Below, piece by piece: positions 1-9,621 of a stretch of 64,000 bases of DNA. The notes under the pieces were generated by a model. The model saw nothing but the letters and a program-made list of their open reading frames with translations, was not told where the DNA came from and did no database searches. The stretch lies in the NCBI GenBank assembly GCA_049976245.1, contig JBMFIQ010000002.1, positions 39,674 to 103,673 of the forward strand, in the 5' to 3' direction. This DNA is from Microbacter sp049976245 (GTDB taxonomy: Bacteria; Bacteroidota; Bacteroidia; Bacteroidales; Paludibacteraceae). The position numbers were made by a program, and so were the translations under genes. Within the stretch, counting starts at the first letter, position 1; every line of letters begins with the position of its first letter.

Positions 1-132
1 CGCTTCAGGATTCCAAACCCACCATAAGTTGTGAGATAATTCTTTTAACTTAATCAATCGATCGGGTACGTGAGAGGAAACCACCAACTCTTTCCAATTT
101 GATTGATTTACATTTGATGTTTGTAATTTCAT
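1..132 (-). CDS. Alpha-glucan (glycogen/maltodextrin) phosphorylase, N-terminal fragment cut by window edge
   Basis: The minus strand opens with ATG at 132 and stays open to base 1, giving 44 residues. They begin MKLQTSNVNQSNWKEL and end in a segment containing LKELSHNLWWVWNPEA. The pattern of a leucine-rich stretch followed by HNLWWVWNPEA is characteristic of the DUF3417 leader domain of GT35 alpha-glucan phosphorylases. These enzymes release glucose 1-phosphate from glycogen or maltodextrin in the cytoplasm. The gene lies directly downstream of the glycogen synthase, the usual Bacteroidetes pairing of glycogen synthesis and breakdown. A Bacteroidetes -7 box lies 40 bp upstream of the start. 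The catalytic part is outside the window, so the identification rests on the N-terminus and context only. Confidence 0.75.
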   Translation of the reverse strand, partial: MKLQTSNVNQSNWKELVVSSHVPDRLIKLKELSHNLWWVWNPEA

Positions 133-170
133 TTTCTTAAAATTATTGCTTATTTTTTAAGTGAAACATA

Positions 171-178
171 CAAAACTA
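171..178 (-). promoter_or_regulatory. Candidate -7 promoter box for the phosphorylase gene
   Basis: On the minus strand this reads TAGTTTTG, matching the Bacteroidetes -7 consensus TAnnTTTG. It lies about 40 bp before the ATG at 132. No good -33 TTTG is seen at the usual distance. The rest of the 293-bp gap (133-425) is AT-rich. It includes a short palindromic stretch, ATTGAATATCAAT, at 344-356. Confidence 0.4.
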
Positions 179-425
179 AATTGGATCCTGCCTTTACAGA
201 CCGAAACAACTTAGCTTTTTGTTAAGCACATTTCATGAATTCGTATAATGTTTTCTTTTAGTTTATACATTACGCTACCTGAAACAGGCATCAAAGCATC
301 TGACATTTTTATTGTAAAAATCCCTTTTTAATAATATATTTTATTGAATATCAATATTTTAATACATAGACATTTTAATTGAAACAATGAATAAAGATAA
401 TTGATAGCCTATTAAATTCAATGAT

Positions 426-2063
426 TTACTTGTTATTTTTTCCCAAAGCAATAGAGTAAGCCTCCAAATAATATTGAATAAACTTGTCCCAATAGGCTTT
501 TTGAGAAACAAGACGTGCTTTGGTACGCACCTCATTTTTCTCTGATTCGTTTTTGTTTGCAAATCGAATCACCTGCTGTGTGACATCAAAAGCTGTGCGA
601 CTGTAACTCGCATCAGTGCGTTTTACAACGGCAACCCCTTCATCGATAGGCTGTTCATTGGGATTGATCCATTGACCAAAACCTGAGAGCGATGTGACAA
701 TGGTTGGAACAGAAAACGCAACACTTTCCAAAGGTGTGTAACCCCATGGCTCATAATAGGATAGAAACATGGTTAAATCCATTCCGATCAACAAATCATA
801 ATACGATTGATTGAAAATGCCGTCAGCGCCATTCAAATAACTGGGGACAAAAATCAATTTTACTTTTGAATCGGAATGATTGGTAAAGTTTAACCAGGTA
901 ATGTTGGACAAAACAGGATCTTTCCAAGGTTCCACCAATTCGTGGGTAACAAAAGGATTTTCCTTGAGAGACGAGTGTGTCTGCTGAAGCAACTTTTGCT
1001 GTAATGCCTTTCGTGGACCCGATATGTAAGCCGGAACCATGATGAAAGCGACCACCGTTTGCTGAAAAGTCGGATCGTTTTCCAATTGATGGAGAACCTC
1101 CAAATAAAGATTTAATCCTTTGTTAATGTATTCGTATCTTCCGGCCGTTGAGACAAAAAGCGTATCGTGAGGCAACGCATAACAGATGAGCGCCTCAGCC
1201 ACCCTTTTTAAGAGAGAGCGAGCGTTTTCGCGTTTTTGTTCAAACAATTCCGCATCGGGCACAAAATCATCTTCAAAACCATTGGGAGTAACCACATCGG
1301 GCGTTTTCTCCAAAATTTGTGTACACTCTTTGGCTGTGATGGCGCTAACTGTTGTAAAACAATCAGCCAAATGGGCAGCATGTTTTTCGACGGAATGTTT
1401 GGACTCCACATTCAATTCACGTGCCATCTGATCACCGTGATAACCTGAAAGATAGTCGTAGAGCGGTTTGTTATTGCCTGCAATGGCACGTCCTACGGTA
1501 GTGGCATGGGTGGTAAACAACGTGGAAACGGAAGGTAAATATTTTTTGAGGTAAAAAAGACCAAATGCACAATTCCATTCATTGAAATGAGCAATCACTT
1601 TTTTATCTTCCAAACGGTAAAACCGATAAAAATTCTCAATGATGGTTCCCACGGCATAGCCAAACAAAGAAGCATCGTCGTAATCGCCAAAACCATGCAG
1701 GGAATCAATACCAAACCATTCCCACATACGCCCGTAGATTTCATTTTTTTGGGAAAAGAACGGTTTGTGATCAACCAGGACGGCAATGGGTTGTGAAGGG
1801 ACATTCCAACGACCAATACGAACCCGAAGATGATGCCGCTGCAGCAAAGATTCTTTCCAATCGGCAAATAGGGAAGATGATTCCATAAAATCCGTTTGAT
1901 CAACTCCGCCCAAATCGGGGCCAATAAAAATGAGATGATCATCTACAACCCTCTTTAGCGTACGAGCTTTGGTAGAAAGCACAGTGTAAATACCTCCAAT
2001 TTTGTTGCAAACTTCCCAGCTTGTTTCAAAAATATAGTCAGGCGTAATCAATTCTTGGGTCAT
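426..2063 (-). CDS. Glycogen synthase, GT3 family (545 aa)
   Basis: This cytoplasmic enzyme extends alpha-1,4-glucan chains from a nucleotide-sugar donor. The N-terminus shows the nucleotide-sugar loop KIGGIYTV (residues 21-28). The C-terminal Rossmann domain has EPWGYTPLE, with Glu438 and Glu446 forming the E-x7-E motif of retaining GT-B transferases. The family is the eukaryote-like GT3 type found in Bacteroidetes rather than bacterial GT5 GlgA, judged from the CNKIGGIYTV start and the length. The ATG at 2063 is the only sensible start. A -7 box lies just upstream, and a LacI-like palindrome lies 90 bp upstream, so it may share control with the starch locus. It precedes the phosphorylase gene by about 290 bp. 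Confidence 0.9.
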   Translation of the reverse strand: MTQELITPDYIFETSWEVCNKIGGIYTVLSTKARTLKRVVDDHLIFIGPDLGGVDQTDFMESSSLFADWKESLLQRHHLRVRIGRWNVPSQPIAVLVDHKPFFSQKNEIYGRMWEWFGIDSLHGFGDYDDASLFGYAVGTIIENFYRFYRLEDKKVIAHFNEWNCAFGLFYLKKYLPSVSTLFTTHATTVGRAIAGNNKPLYDYLSGYHGDQMARELNVESKHSVEKHAAHLADCFTTVSAITAKECTQILEKTPDVVTPNGFEDDFVPDAELFEQKRENARSLLKRVAEALICYALPHDTLFVSTAGRYEYINKGLNLYLEVLHQLENDPTFQQTVVAFIMVPAYISGPRKALQQKLLQQTHSSLKENPFVTHELVEPWKDPVLSNITWLNFTNHSDSKVKLIFVPSYLNGADGIFNQSYYDLLIGMDLTMFLSYYEPWGYTPLESVAFSVPTIVTSLSGFGQWINPNEQPIDEGVAVVKRTDASYSRTAFDVTQQVIRFANKNESEKNEVRTKARLVSQKAYWDKFIQYYLEAYSIALGKNNK

Positions 2064-2087
2064 TCTTTTTCCAAATTATATCATTGA

Positions 2088-2095
2088 CAAAATTA
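2088..2095 (-). promoter_or_regulatory. Candidate -7 promoter box for glycogen synthase
   Basis: The minus strand reads TAATTTTG, which fits TAnnTTTG, about 25 bp before the glycogen synthase ATG. The predicted leader would be very short. A convincing -33 TTTG is not seen; a TTTC lies roughly 13 bp further upstream. Confidence 0.4.
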
Positions 2096-2151
2096 CACTT
2101 TTTTGAACGAAACTAAGACGACATGTAGAAATATGTATCGTCAAACTCAAG

Positions 2152-2163
2152 GAAAACGTTTGC
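2152..2163. promoter_or_regulatory. Candidate LacI-family operator upstream of glycogen synthase
   Basis: The sequence GAAAACGTTTGC matches 11 of 12 positions of the perfect palindrome GCAAACGTTTGC found upstream of susC at 30566-30577. It lies about 57 bp upstream of the candidate -7 box of the glycogen synthase gene. A second match, ACAAACGTTTGC, lies at 2349-2360 inside the trmN6 coding region and may be chance. Binding by the LacI-type regulator encoded at 20 kb is inferred. Confidence 0.45.
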
Positions 2164-2188
2164 ATGAATGTTTGCGAAACTGACGTGG

Positions 2189-2905
2189 TTAAAAATTTAA
2201 ATAAAAATCTTTTGTAAGTAATTTATATTCAGTAGTATATTGATGTCTTTGATCTTCTTCAATCACCATTTCATCGCGATTCAAAGTGACGGCACAGGTA
2301 GAAAACGACAATAAACAACGCGTCGGAAGGCTTTTCATGGAAGGTTTCACAAACGTTTGCCTTCTGCAGTACAATCCACAAGAAGCAGCTTGTTGAATCA
2401 AATTTTCACTTGAGCGATAGGGATAGACCATGTCAAAATGAGATTCTGAATGCAAATGATCAGGAATAGACCGCAAAAAAGAAGTCATTTGAAAATAATC
2501 ATCGTGACGAGCTATGGTTCGATGGTGATCAGGCGAAACCAACGATTGTTGGAAAAAAGGCGGATTGCAAAGAATAAGATCGTACACGGAATTGTTCTCG
2601 GCAAAAAATTGCTGCCACGATTGATGCTTGAGCACAATGCGATCACTCCAGGGCGCATGTTGAACATTTTCCGTTGCCTGACTGATGGCCATCTCATCCA
2701 AATCAATGGCAACAATGCGCGCAGTGGATGCCCTCTGGGCAATCATTAAAGCCAGAATGCCTGTTCCGGTGCCGACATCCAATATCGCCGACATGTGATT
2801 AACCTCTGCCCATGCACCCAACAAAACGGCGTCCGTCCCCACTTTCATGGCACAACGATCATGCCTTACAGTAAATTGTTTGAACCGAAAATAAGGATTT
2901 GCCAT
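2189..2905 (-). CDS. trmN6: tRNA1(Val) adenine-37 N6-methyltransferase (TrmN6/YfiC family)
   Basis: This is a SAM-dependent methyltransferase predicted to modify A37 of tRNA1(Val). The 238-residue protein starts with FRFKQFTVRHDRCAMKVGTD, typical of the YfiC family. It has the SAM loop DVGTGTGILAL (residues about 43-53) and the N6-adenine methylase catalytic motif NPPF in LILCNPPFF. The length fits the family (about 240 residues). The ATG at 2905 is supported by the conserved N-terminus. It is the upstream neighbour of glycogen synthase on the same strand, with a 125-bp gap that carries its own promoter-like box, so co-transcription is not required. Confidence 0.88.
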   Translation of the reverse strand: MANPYFRFKQFTVRHDRCAMKVGTDAVLLGAWAEVNHMSAILDVGTGTGILALMIAQRASTARIVAIDLDEMAISQATENVQHAPWSDRIVLKHQSWQQFFAENNSVYDLILCNPPFFQQSLVSPDHHRTIARHDDYFQMTSFLRSIPDHLHSESHFDMVYPYRSSENLIQQAASCGLYCRRQTFVKPSMKSLPTRCLLSFSTCAVTLNRDEMVIEEDQRHQYTTEYKLLTKDFYLNF

Positions 2906-2975
2906 AACAAAACACTACGACATCGACTGCAAGAAGCTCACAAAACATGCAGCATGGGAAAGGTTATTCCCATTT

Positions 2976-4655
2976 TCAAAAAGAAAGCGCCACTCCAATT
3001 TGAAAATTAACGCCCAATGCGTCGTATCCGTACCAGTTCTGATAACGAAGTGACGAAGATAGACCCAACACATTGTTCAGATGAACAAATGCGGTAAGAA
3101 AGTCGCTGTAAGAATAAGATGCGCCAAGATTGATTTGATTGATATTTCTCATCAACACCGAGGTTCCGTCCGGTTGAAGCGCATAGCGACCGCCTGCAAA
3201 ATAATAATCGGCGTTGAGGACAACATGTTGTGAAACCTTTTTATCGATACCGGCCGATAATTCGAAAGAAGGATTCATCCATGCATGAGCAATAGATTGT
3301 GTATGCCAATAATGATAGTTGGCTTCAATGAAGATGACCTGTTCGTCTTTCCAACTGTAATGGCCGCTAAAGTTTACGGTAGCTTCCTGAGCCTTGTCGT
3401 ACATCACATTAAACATAGGCACATTGCGATGCGAAATCGCAAAAGCAGGAAGGGAAGTTGAATCAAGGGCATTGACGTAAAAAAATTGTTGATTAAAATA
3501 TTTGTAGTCAATTGATCCATTGAGCAATAATCCCGAAATTGGAGTGCTTTTAATGCCAAGAAACGCATCCACCGGCACATATGTGTCTTTTACCCTCAAT
3601 GAAGGAACCAGATATGGATTGTCGTTCATCATGGTTGCCATATCATTGACGTGATACTCGCCGGAAACGCCACCATAAAGCATTACAGAAGGAATTAAAT
3701 GAATCTGTGCGGTGACATCGGGCATAACATTGACGCGCTTGTTGCTACCGGCAGTGGTTACTGCATCTTTGAAGCCAATGTGAACTTTCCACGAATCGCC
3801 CATTAAATTAAAATAGGGATTGACGGCAATGACGGCATAATTGGCATATCCAAAACCAGGGAGATGATTGTTGTAGGCATAATTGGAAAGATCGACAGAA
3901 AGGCCCAACTGATTTTCGTTGAGAGGAATTTCAATGTTTCCTTGTCCGCGAAGCAACTGTTCGTGCAACCCAAAGCCGGGCACAAAACTGTTGAATTGAA
4001 CCGAAGCGCTGTATTGAACGGGAGTAACACCACGATTGGAATGCAAGTCAGCCACTATGCCGGCATTCACAAAATGATTGGTGCTGTCCCTAAAATTCTT
4101 ATCGGAAGTCAGGATGCCATTGGTTCCGTAATAATTAAAACCGTCACGATAAAAATACCCGCCAAGATGAAGCGTCAAAGGATGAAAATAATGTGTATAA
4201 TCGAGTCCAAAATGAGTCACTAACTGTTGTTGTTTATTTCCGAACAAAGAAGTGACATGCGTATTAAAAGTCAATTTCTGCGTTGCCACATGAACAATGG
4301 GCAAAAACAAGTCGCCTAACAAATTGCCATAAAATCCGCCACCGATGATAGCGTATCCGTTGTGAAAATGATCCTGATTGATGTCAACCACAGCGGCTTT
4401 CCATTTGTTCAAATCGAATAACGGGATGAGTGGATTTACTTGATCAGAAAATGAAACTGAAGTGGCTTTAATTTCGGGTTCCGTCACAATTGGATTTGAT
4501 TCAATGCGATGAACTTCAGGGGCTGTTGGCGTATAATTTCGTTCAATGATGACGTTGCGTTTGGCAATGGTGTCATTTTTTGAACTTTGAGCCCATGTCA
4601 CCTGAGATCCGATTACACCGAACAGGAGCAATAAAAAAAAGAAATATCTCATCAT
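2976..4655 (-). CDS. Predicted outer-membrane beta-barrel protein, function unknown
   Basis: A signal peptide with a run of phenylalanine and leucine begins at the ATG at 4655 (a second ATG follows immediately at 4652). A longer reading frame to 4679 would need a TTG start and is less likely. After the signal there is a polar segment containing RNYTPTAPEVHRIESNPIVT. About 500 residues of alternating polar and aromatic strands follow, ending in an aromatic C-terminal strand (IGVALSF), as expected for an outer-membrane barrel. The YTPTAPEV-type linker recurs, from memory, in uncharacterised Bacteroidetes envelope proteins. The large TPR gene lies directly upstream on the same strand (147 bp away), so the pair may act together in the envelope. 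No enzymatic motif was seen. Confidence 0.7.
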   Translation of the reverse strand: MMRYFFFLLLLFGVIGSQVTWAQSSKNDTIAKRNVIIERNYTPTAPEVHRIESNPIVTEPEIKATSVSFSDQVNPLIPLFDLNKWKAAVVDINQDHFHNGYAIIGGGFYGNLLGDLFLPIVHVATQKLTFNTHVTSLFGNKQQQLVTHFGLDYTHYFHPLTLHLGGYFYRDGFNYYGTNGILTSDKNFRDSTNHFVNAGIVADLHSNRGVTPVQYSASVQFNSFVPGFGLHEQLLRGQGNIEIPLNENQLGLSVDLSNYAYNNHLPGFGYANYAVIAVNPYFNLMGDSWKVHIGFKDAVTTAGSNKRVNVMPDVTAQIHLIPSVMLYGGVSGEYHVNDMATMMNDNPYLVPSLRVKDTYVPVDAFLGIKSTPISGLLLNGSIDYKYFNQQFFYVNALDSTSLPAFAISHRNVPMFNVMYDKAQEATVNFSGHYSWKDEQVIFIEANYHYWHTQSIAHAWMNPSFELSAGIDKKVSQHVVLNADYYFAGGRYALQPDGTSVLMRNINQINLGASYSYSDFLTAFVHLNNVLGLSSSLRYQNWYGYDALGVNFQIGVALSF

Positions 4656-4802
4656 TTTCAAGTTTATTTTAGTTAACAAATCGAACTTAACAACAAAATT
4701 TGAGCATCCTTTTGTGATGTAATGATAAATGAATGCCGTATTGTCATGTCACTATCTTAGAAATTTTATTTTTCACACAAGATCACACACTAAGTCACGC
4801 AT

Positions 4803-7800
4803 CTATTTATATTGATTTTCAGGTTTTTGCTGAAGTTGTTCAATGGCTTTTAAATGTTGTTGAATCAGCGTTTGAATTTCGTCATTGGCATGATAATTGT
4901 CGCGAAGACTCAACAAATATTGTTTGGCCTGAAAATAGTCGCCTCTCTTGACTGAAATATCCGAAAGCAACAAAAAGCTTTTAGCCAGCCAGAATTTGAA
5001 AGGGGTCCCTTTGTTAATAAAGTCGAGAATTTCATTTTCGGCTTTATTCAAATCGTTGTTTTCAAAATAGTAATTGGCAAGGTGGTATTTTGCTTCTGCC
5101 CCATAAACGGTATGCAGATCCTGAGCCAATATTGACCAATCAGCAAACGCACTGTCGGGTTGATGAATGAGCTGATAGGCAGCCGCTCTGTCGAAACGCG
5201 CTTCCGTTTTCATGTCAGGCGTTGCCTGGTCATCGCTAAGGATGCCGGAAGCAGTCGCAATGGTGACCGTATCGTTGTTGGCAAGATAACTGCTTCTCAA
5301 AACGCCCAACAAAGCAGCCTTTTTGTAAATGCTGTTGGAAGTCAGGTGAAGAAGCGATTGGAAATAGTTCAACGAAGCATTGTACTGTTTTTGATCGTAC
5401 GTGATAGATGCACATTGAGTTAATGCTTCTTCACGATAAGGATTTCCCTGAATGGCAGCTAATTTTTGATAATAGACCAACGCACTGTCAGGTTGATTTA
5501 ACGAGCGATAGCTGTCAGCCAATTCATAGGTGGCCTTGATGCAGTAATTTCCCTGAGGACAAAATTGTTTCAAATATTGGCTCAACTGCGAAACGGCTTG
5601 GCGGGTTTGGCCGCCAAGATAAAGTTTTTCGGCTGTCACAAACGTAAGAGAGTCCTGCGTATTGAAGGACAACTCGTTGTTTTTTCCGAGTGAACGACGG
5701 AAAGCAAGATAATCATTCACGTCAGCCAATTCCACGTAAACGTTTTCAATATTTTGCATGGCTTCGGTTGCTTCGGAGCTGCCGGGATAGCTGATAACCA
5801 CATTTTTGTAAGCAGCAATAGCTTGTTGTTTGTTGTTATTGTTGTAATAGGCCATTCCGATCTCCAACGCCGCTTTAGGAGCCAACGATCCGGAAGGGAA
5901 ATTTTTCAACAACTCGCGATAGGCCGATATTGCCTTATCATATTGATTCATTGAAATGTATGAGCGACCAATTTCGTAATAGGCACGTTCGGTATATTCG
6001 GAATTGGGAAATTCCTTGATAAGTTTGTTCAGTTCATCAATTTTGATAGCATAATGCTTCTGAAGTCCGTCAATAAACGCTGTTTGATAAAGAGCATAAG
6101 CACTTGCGGGTATGTTTTTTACAATCACCTGCGAATAGTAAAGGCGGGCATCAACAAAATTTCTCAATTGAAAATGGCAATCGGCAATTCTCAACAAGGC
6201 ATCGTTGTATGTATCCGAAAGCGGATCGTGGGCACTGCCAGCATAGCGAAGAAAATAGAGTTGACTTCGTTTAAAATCGCCCAAATGAAAATAAGCATAC
6301 CCCAAATCATAATTTGATGCGATGAAATTGGCATCATGAGCACTTTGAGGATTATTCTGGTAGCTTGTCCAATCCTGAATGGCCGACTGATAATCTTTTA
6401 ATCGATAGAAACTCTCTCCTCTCCAAAAATAGATTTGCGCCATGGGTGTCGTGTAAGTTTCGGCAGCAATGGCCAGATTGAAATCATCGATGGCTGCACG
6501 ATATTGATGCAGATTAAACTGTTCAACACCAAGATGAAACAAAATATTTTCTTTGGCAGCGGCAATTTCGGGGGAGTTGGTTTGCAGTTTTTGAACGGCC
6601 TGCAAAGCAGCGGGATAGTCTCGCGAAGCCAATAGCACTGTGGCTAAATCCTTTTTAATGGTTTCAGCGTAAACCGAATGAGGGAATTGACTCAGGAACT
6701 GATCAAACACTTTGATGGATTCACCAAATGGCGATGCATTGGTATAGATGGTCATGGCGTAATTGTACATAGCCTCTTCCTGAACTTTTTTGTCAAAATT
6801 CATTTTGCTGGCGCTTTCATAAGCCAATTTGGCTTTTAACGGTTCTTTCAGTCGGATGTAACTGTTGCCCAACCAGAAAAAGGCATTTTGACCTAAACTG
6901 TCCGAAACGGCAGCCACTTTTGTCAACGGCATCACCGCATTGGAAAAACTATTAGTCAAGTAAGAAGACAATCCCCACATGTACAAAGAACTGCGAGGTA
7001 ACTGATCGGCAGGTCCCGATTTTTGAAAATCGGCAATAGCTTGAGCATAATTTTTTTCACGGTAATTGCATTCGGCCAACAAACGATACACTTCGATATT
7101 TTTTGGATTTTTGGGCTGTGAAACGAGGATCTCTTTGCCGTAAGATTTGACTTTATCATAATCGTGCAAATGAGCATAAATTTGAATCACATAGTAAGGA
7201 GCCAATGAGGCCATTTCAGAAGTGTGATCAATTTTCAGAAAATAAGGAAGCGCTTCTTCGTAATGATTCAAAGCATATTGGCAATAACCATAATAATAAG
7301 TGGCCACGGCGTCATATTTTTCGGTGCCGAGCAAAAGCTTGAAAGCTGACAAAGCTTCATCGAAGTGACTTTCGGCCATTAAAGAATAGCCTTTAGCAAA
7401 AAGCGCCATGTTTTTGTCGGAAGCATTCAATTGATCAAAGTGAAGATTGTCCAAATAATGCTTGGCATCGCGATAATTTTTGGCTTCGAAACAAAGTATT
7501 CCGGCCATGTAGTTCAATTGCGATGATTGCGGAGAATGAGGATAATCAGCCAATTGATTTTCAATGAAGGTTAAAGCCTGCGGATCTCTCAATTGATAAG
7601 CACAAGCAGCCAAATAATAGGCTGCTTCTTCCTTTTTTACCTTGTCGAGCGGATTGGCGTGTTGCAAACAAGTCTCGAAATCCTGCCTTGCAGCGCTGTA
7701 TTGTTGTTGCAGATAAAGCACAACCCCACGTTGAAAATCGTATGACGGTTCAGCGGATGCATGCAGAGTCTGGGCATTGAGACCAAAATAGAACAAACCA

Positions 7801-7832
7801 AAAACAGCAATAAGCAAAATCAATTTCTTCAT
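4803..7832 (-). CDS. Large periplasmic TPR-repeat protein
   Basis: The protein is 1009 residues from the ATG at 7832, where MKKLILLIAVFGLFYFGLNAQ gives a clear signal peptide. The frame extends to 7865 only through a TTG. Almost the whole mature protein is made of tetratricopeptide repeats, with repeated aYxxaxxaYxxxL helices such as YYNNNNKQQAIAAYKNVV. Such TPR solenoids scaffold protein complexes. The export signal places this one in the periplasm or attached to the envelope. It precedes the 2976-4655 barrel gene on the same strand. Partner and role are unknown; the size and the barrel neighbour suggest an envelope-assembly or transport scaffold. Confidence 0.8.
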   Translation of the reverse strand: MKKLILLIAVFGLFYFGLNAQTLHASAEPSYDFQRGVVLYLQQQYSAARQDFETCLQHANPLDKVKKEEAAYYLAACAYQLRDPQALTFIENQLADYPHSPQSSQLNYMAGILCFEAKNYRDAKHYLDNLHFDQLNASDKNMALFAKGYSLMAESHFDEALSAFKLLLGTEKYDAVATYYYGYCQYALNHYEEALPYFLKIDHTSEMASLAPYYVIQIYAHLHDYDKVKSYGKEILVSQPKNPKNIEVYRLLAECNYREKNYAQAIADFQKSGPADQLPRSSLYMWGLSSYLTNSFSNAVMPLTKVAAVSDSLGQNAFFWLGNSYIRLKEPLKAKLAYESASKMNFDKKVQEEAMYNYAMTIYTNASPFGESIKVFDQFLSQFPHSVYAETIKKDLATVLLASRDYPAALQAVQKLQTNSPEIAAAKENILFHLGVEQFNLHQYRAAIDDFNLAIAAETYTTPMAQIYFWRGESFYRLKDYQSAIQDWTSYQNNPQSAHDANFIASNYDLGYAYFHLGDFKRSQLYFLRYAGSAHDPLSDTYNDALLRIADCHFQLRNFVDARLYYSQVIVKNIPASAYALYQTAFIDGLQKHYAIKIDELNKLIKEFPNSEYTERAYYEIGRSYISMNQYDKAISAYRELLKNFPSGSLAPKAALEIGMAYYNNNNKQQAIAAYKNVVISYPGSSEATEAMQNIENVYVELADVNDYLAFRRSLGKNNELSFNTQDSLTFVTAEKLYLGGQTRQAVSQLSQYLKQFCPQGNYCIKATYELADSYRSLNQPDSALVYYQKLAAIQGNPYREEALTQCASITYDQKQYNASLNYFQSLLHLTSNSIYKKAALLGVLRSSYLANNDTVTIATASGILSDDQATPDMKTEARFDRAAAYQLIHQPDSAFADWSILAQDLHTVYGAEAKYHLANYYFENNDLNKAENEILDFINKGTPFKFWLAKSFLLLSDISVKRGDYFQAKQYLLSLRDNYHANDEIQTLIQQHLKAIEQLQQKPENQYK

Positions 7833-8028
7833 GGGAGGATATTTTGTTAAAGCAAAAATAGACAATTAATCGTGAGTTTCAAGAAACAGATCTTGTTAAA
7901 CTATGTCAACTCAGCGCACGAAACAGCCGCGAAAAGAAAAAAGGATCGAATGTAGCGCTTGTCAATCCATTTGCTGATCAATGAAATCCAACCTTCACCA
8001 CAGCATGAAGTTGCTTCAACAAGCACCT

Positions 8029-9387
8029 TCACCGTTGAACCGACGGAAAAACGGGAATAGAAGCATGACCTAACGAATCAACAGATTGCACGGCAAAGAA
8101 ATAATTATCTTTGGAATAAGGAACGGTGATGTCGGTATTTTTTGTAAAAATAGCCTTTTGCCATTGTGGAGATGACGTTTCACGCAAAAGAAGCTGATAA
8201 CCGTAAGGAGCTTTGGAAGGTTTTTCCCACGACAAAGTAGAAGAGTTGGTCAGATCTTTGACTTCAATGACTACATTGGAAGGAGCATAAGGAGCCCAAG
8301 CCAAATTGCATAAAGTAGCCAAATTAGCACATGTGATTTTTCGGGCATATTCATAATCCAAAAACTTAGGAAGATCACCATATTCCACTCCATTTTCAAA
8401 GCGCACGTTCTGATGTTGATGATCAAAATTTTCGTCCATTTCACAAAGCCTCACGGCGGTAAATCCGTTGTGCATAAAAGGAATTTGGTCACCACCTCTC
8501 AAAAACCGATCAACCCGATAGACTAAATTGACATGCAAATTTGGAACATATTGATGGGTAGTCGTTTGAATGTATCGTGCCAATTCACGGGATGGACTGT
8601 CATTTTCAGCGCCGGTAGTTTTACGCATTTTAGCTTGTTCCGGCGATTCAACATACGGGATGGTTTCGCTGAACACCCTCACCCGACTGTTATCCCGAAG
8701 AGCCGTTCCACTTGACAGGCTATTGGCAATCATGTCGTCATTCAACATGGCAATCACATTCCAATTTGCCTTTTTTGCGCTATCGGCCAAATAAGTTGAA
8801 CCATACAAACCCTCTTCTTCGCCTGAGACAACGGCAAAAATAATTTTACACGGGAAAACATGTCGACTCATGATGCGGGCTAATTCGAGCACAGCCGCTA
8901 CGCCCGAACCATCGTCGTCAGCACCCGGCGCATCACTTTTGGCATCCAAGATGTCTGTGGCTCTCGAATCCAAATGACCGCTGACAATCAACACGCGATC
9001 GTCGTGAGAATCACTGCCGTTCAACACAGCCATCACATTGGCCATTTTGACATCTTTTAATATACGTTTATTGTCGGCTTTCACCGTAAACCAATCCATT
9101 TCGGATTTTAAACGACCGTTTGACTCTTTGGCATATTCATCAAACTGTGATTTTACCCATCGTTGCGCTGCTCCAATGCCTCTGACGTCGCTGCACGTAT
9201 CACTCAATGCATGACGCGTTCCAAACGAAACCAACTTGTTGACAGTGGCTTCCAACCGCGCTGCCTGAACTTCGGACAACATATTAACAATGGTCGGGTC
9301 TGCCTGTTCATTTTGTGCGTAAAGCGGCGTTGACATCATCAACCCGAAATAAAAAAAACCAATGGCAATCAATTTGAATCGTTTCAT
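8029..9387 (-). CDS. Secreted M28-family zinc aminopeptidase
   Basis: This 452-residue enzyme has a signal peptide (residues 1-24, ending PLYAQ). The M28 metal-site motifs appear in order: His138 in VSGHLDS, Asp157 in GADDDGSG, the Glu190-Glu191 pair in SGEEEGLYGS, Asp in LNDDMI, and a late His in QIPFMHNGF. These form the co-catalytic two-zinc site of M28 exopeptidases. The last 90 residues (VVIEVKDLTNSSTLSW onward) resemble a fibronectin type III-like domain. It probably trims peptides in the periplasm or outside the cell. It is transcribed away from the TPR gene on the same strand, with its own -7 box upstream. Confidence 0.88.
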   Translation of the reverse strand: MKRFKLIAIGFFYFGLMMSTPLYAQNEQADPTIVNMLSEVQAARLEATVNKLVSFGTRHALSDTCSDVRGIGAAQRWVKSQFDEYAKESNGRLKSEMDWFTVKADNKRILKDVKMANVMAVLNGSDSHDDRVLIVSGHLDSRATDILDAKSDAPGADDDGSGVAAVLELARIMSRHVFPCKIIFAVVSGEEEGLYGSTYLADSAKKANWNVIAMLNDDMIANSLSSGTALRDNSRVRVFSETIPYVESPEQAKMRKTTGAENDSPSRELARYIQTTTHQYVPNLHVNLVYRVDRFLRGGDQIPFMHNGFTAVRLCEMDENFDHQHQNVRFENGVEYGDLPKFLDYEYARKITCANLATLCNLAWAPYAPSNVVIEVKDLTNSSTLSWEKPSKAPYGYQLLLRETSSPQWQKAIFTKNTDITVPYSKDNYFFAVQSVDSLGHASIPVFPSVQR

Positions 9388-9504
9388 GGCCTAAATTTTT
9401 TTAAAAAAGTTTTAAATCAGATCATTTCCTTCAATATCCATCATTTTTCATCCATCAGTCATGTTGTAATGCTTTCATTTCAACACCCATGGAAGAGCAA
9501 CGGA

Positions 9505-9512
9505 CAAAGATA
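9505..9512 (-). promoter_or_regulatory. Candidate -7 promoter box for the M28 peptidase
   Basis: The minus strand reads TATCTTTG, a perfect TAnnTTTG. A TTTG lies about 23 bp upstream (9536-9539), slightly farther than the usual 19-21 bp. The predicted leader is about 110 nt. The -33 region overlaps the U-tract of the preceding terminator. Confidence 0.45.
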
Positions 9513-9544
9513 CAAAAGTTTGGTTATTTTATTGGCAAAAAAAA

Positions 9545-9577
9545 CCTTCCTCCGCTTTTCACAAAGCTGAAGGAAGG
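9545..9577 (-). terminator. Rho-independent terminator after the GH13 lipoprotein gene
   Basis: On the minus strand a stem with arms CCTTCC and GGAAGG, plus an inner AAAGC/GCTTT pairing, is followed by a run of T. It lies about 45 bp past the stop of the 9622-10968 gene. It marks the end of the starch locus. Confidence 0.7.
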
Positions 9578-9621
9578 CACGCATTCATTAAAACTACACT
9601 CAGCGGTTTTGCCGCTAAAAC

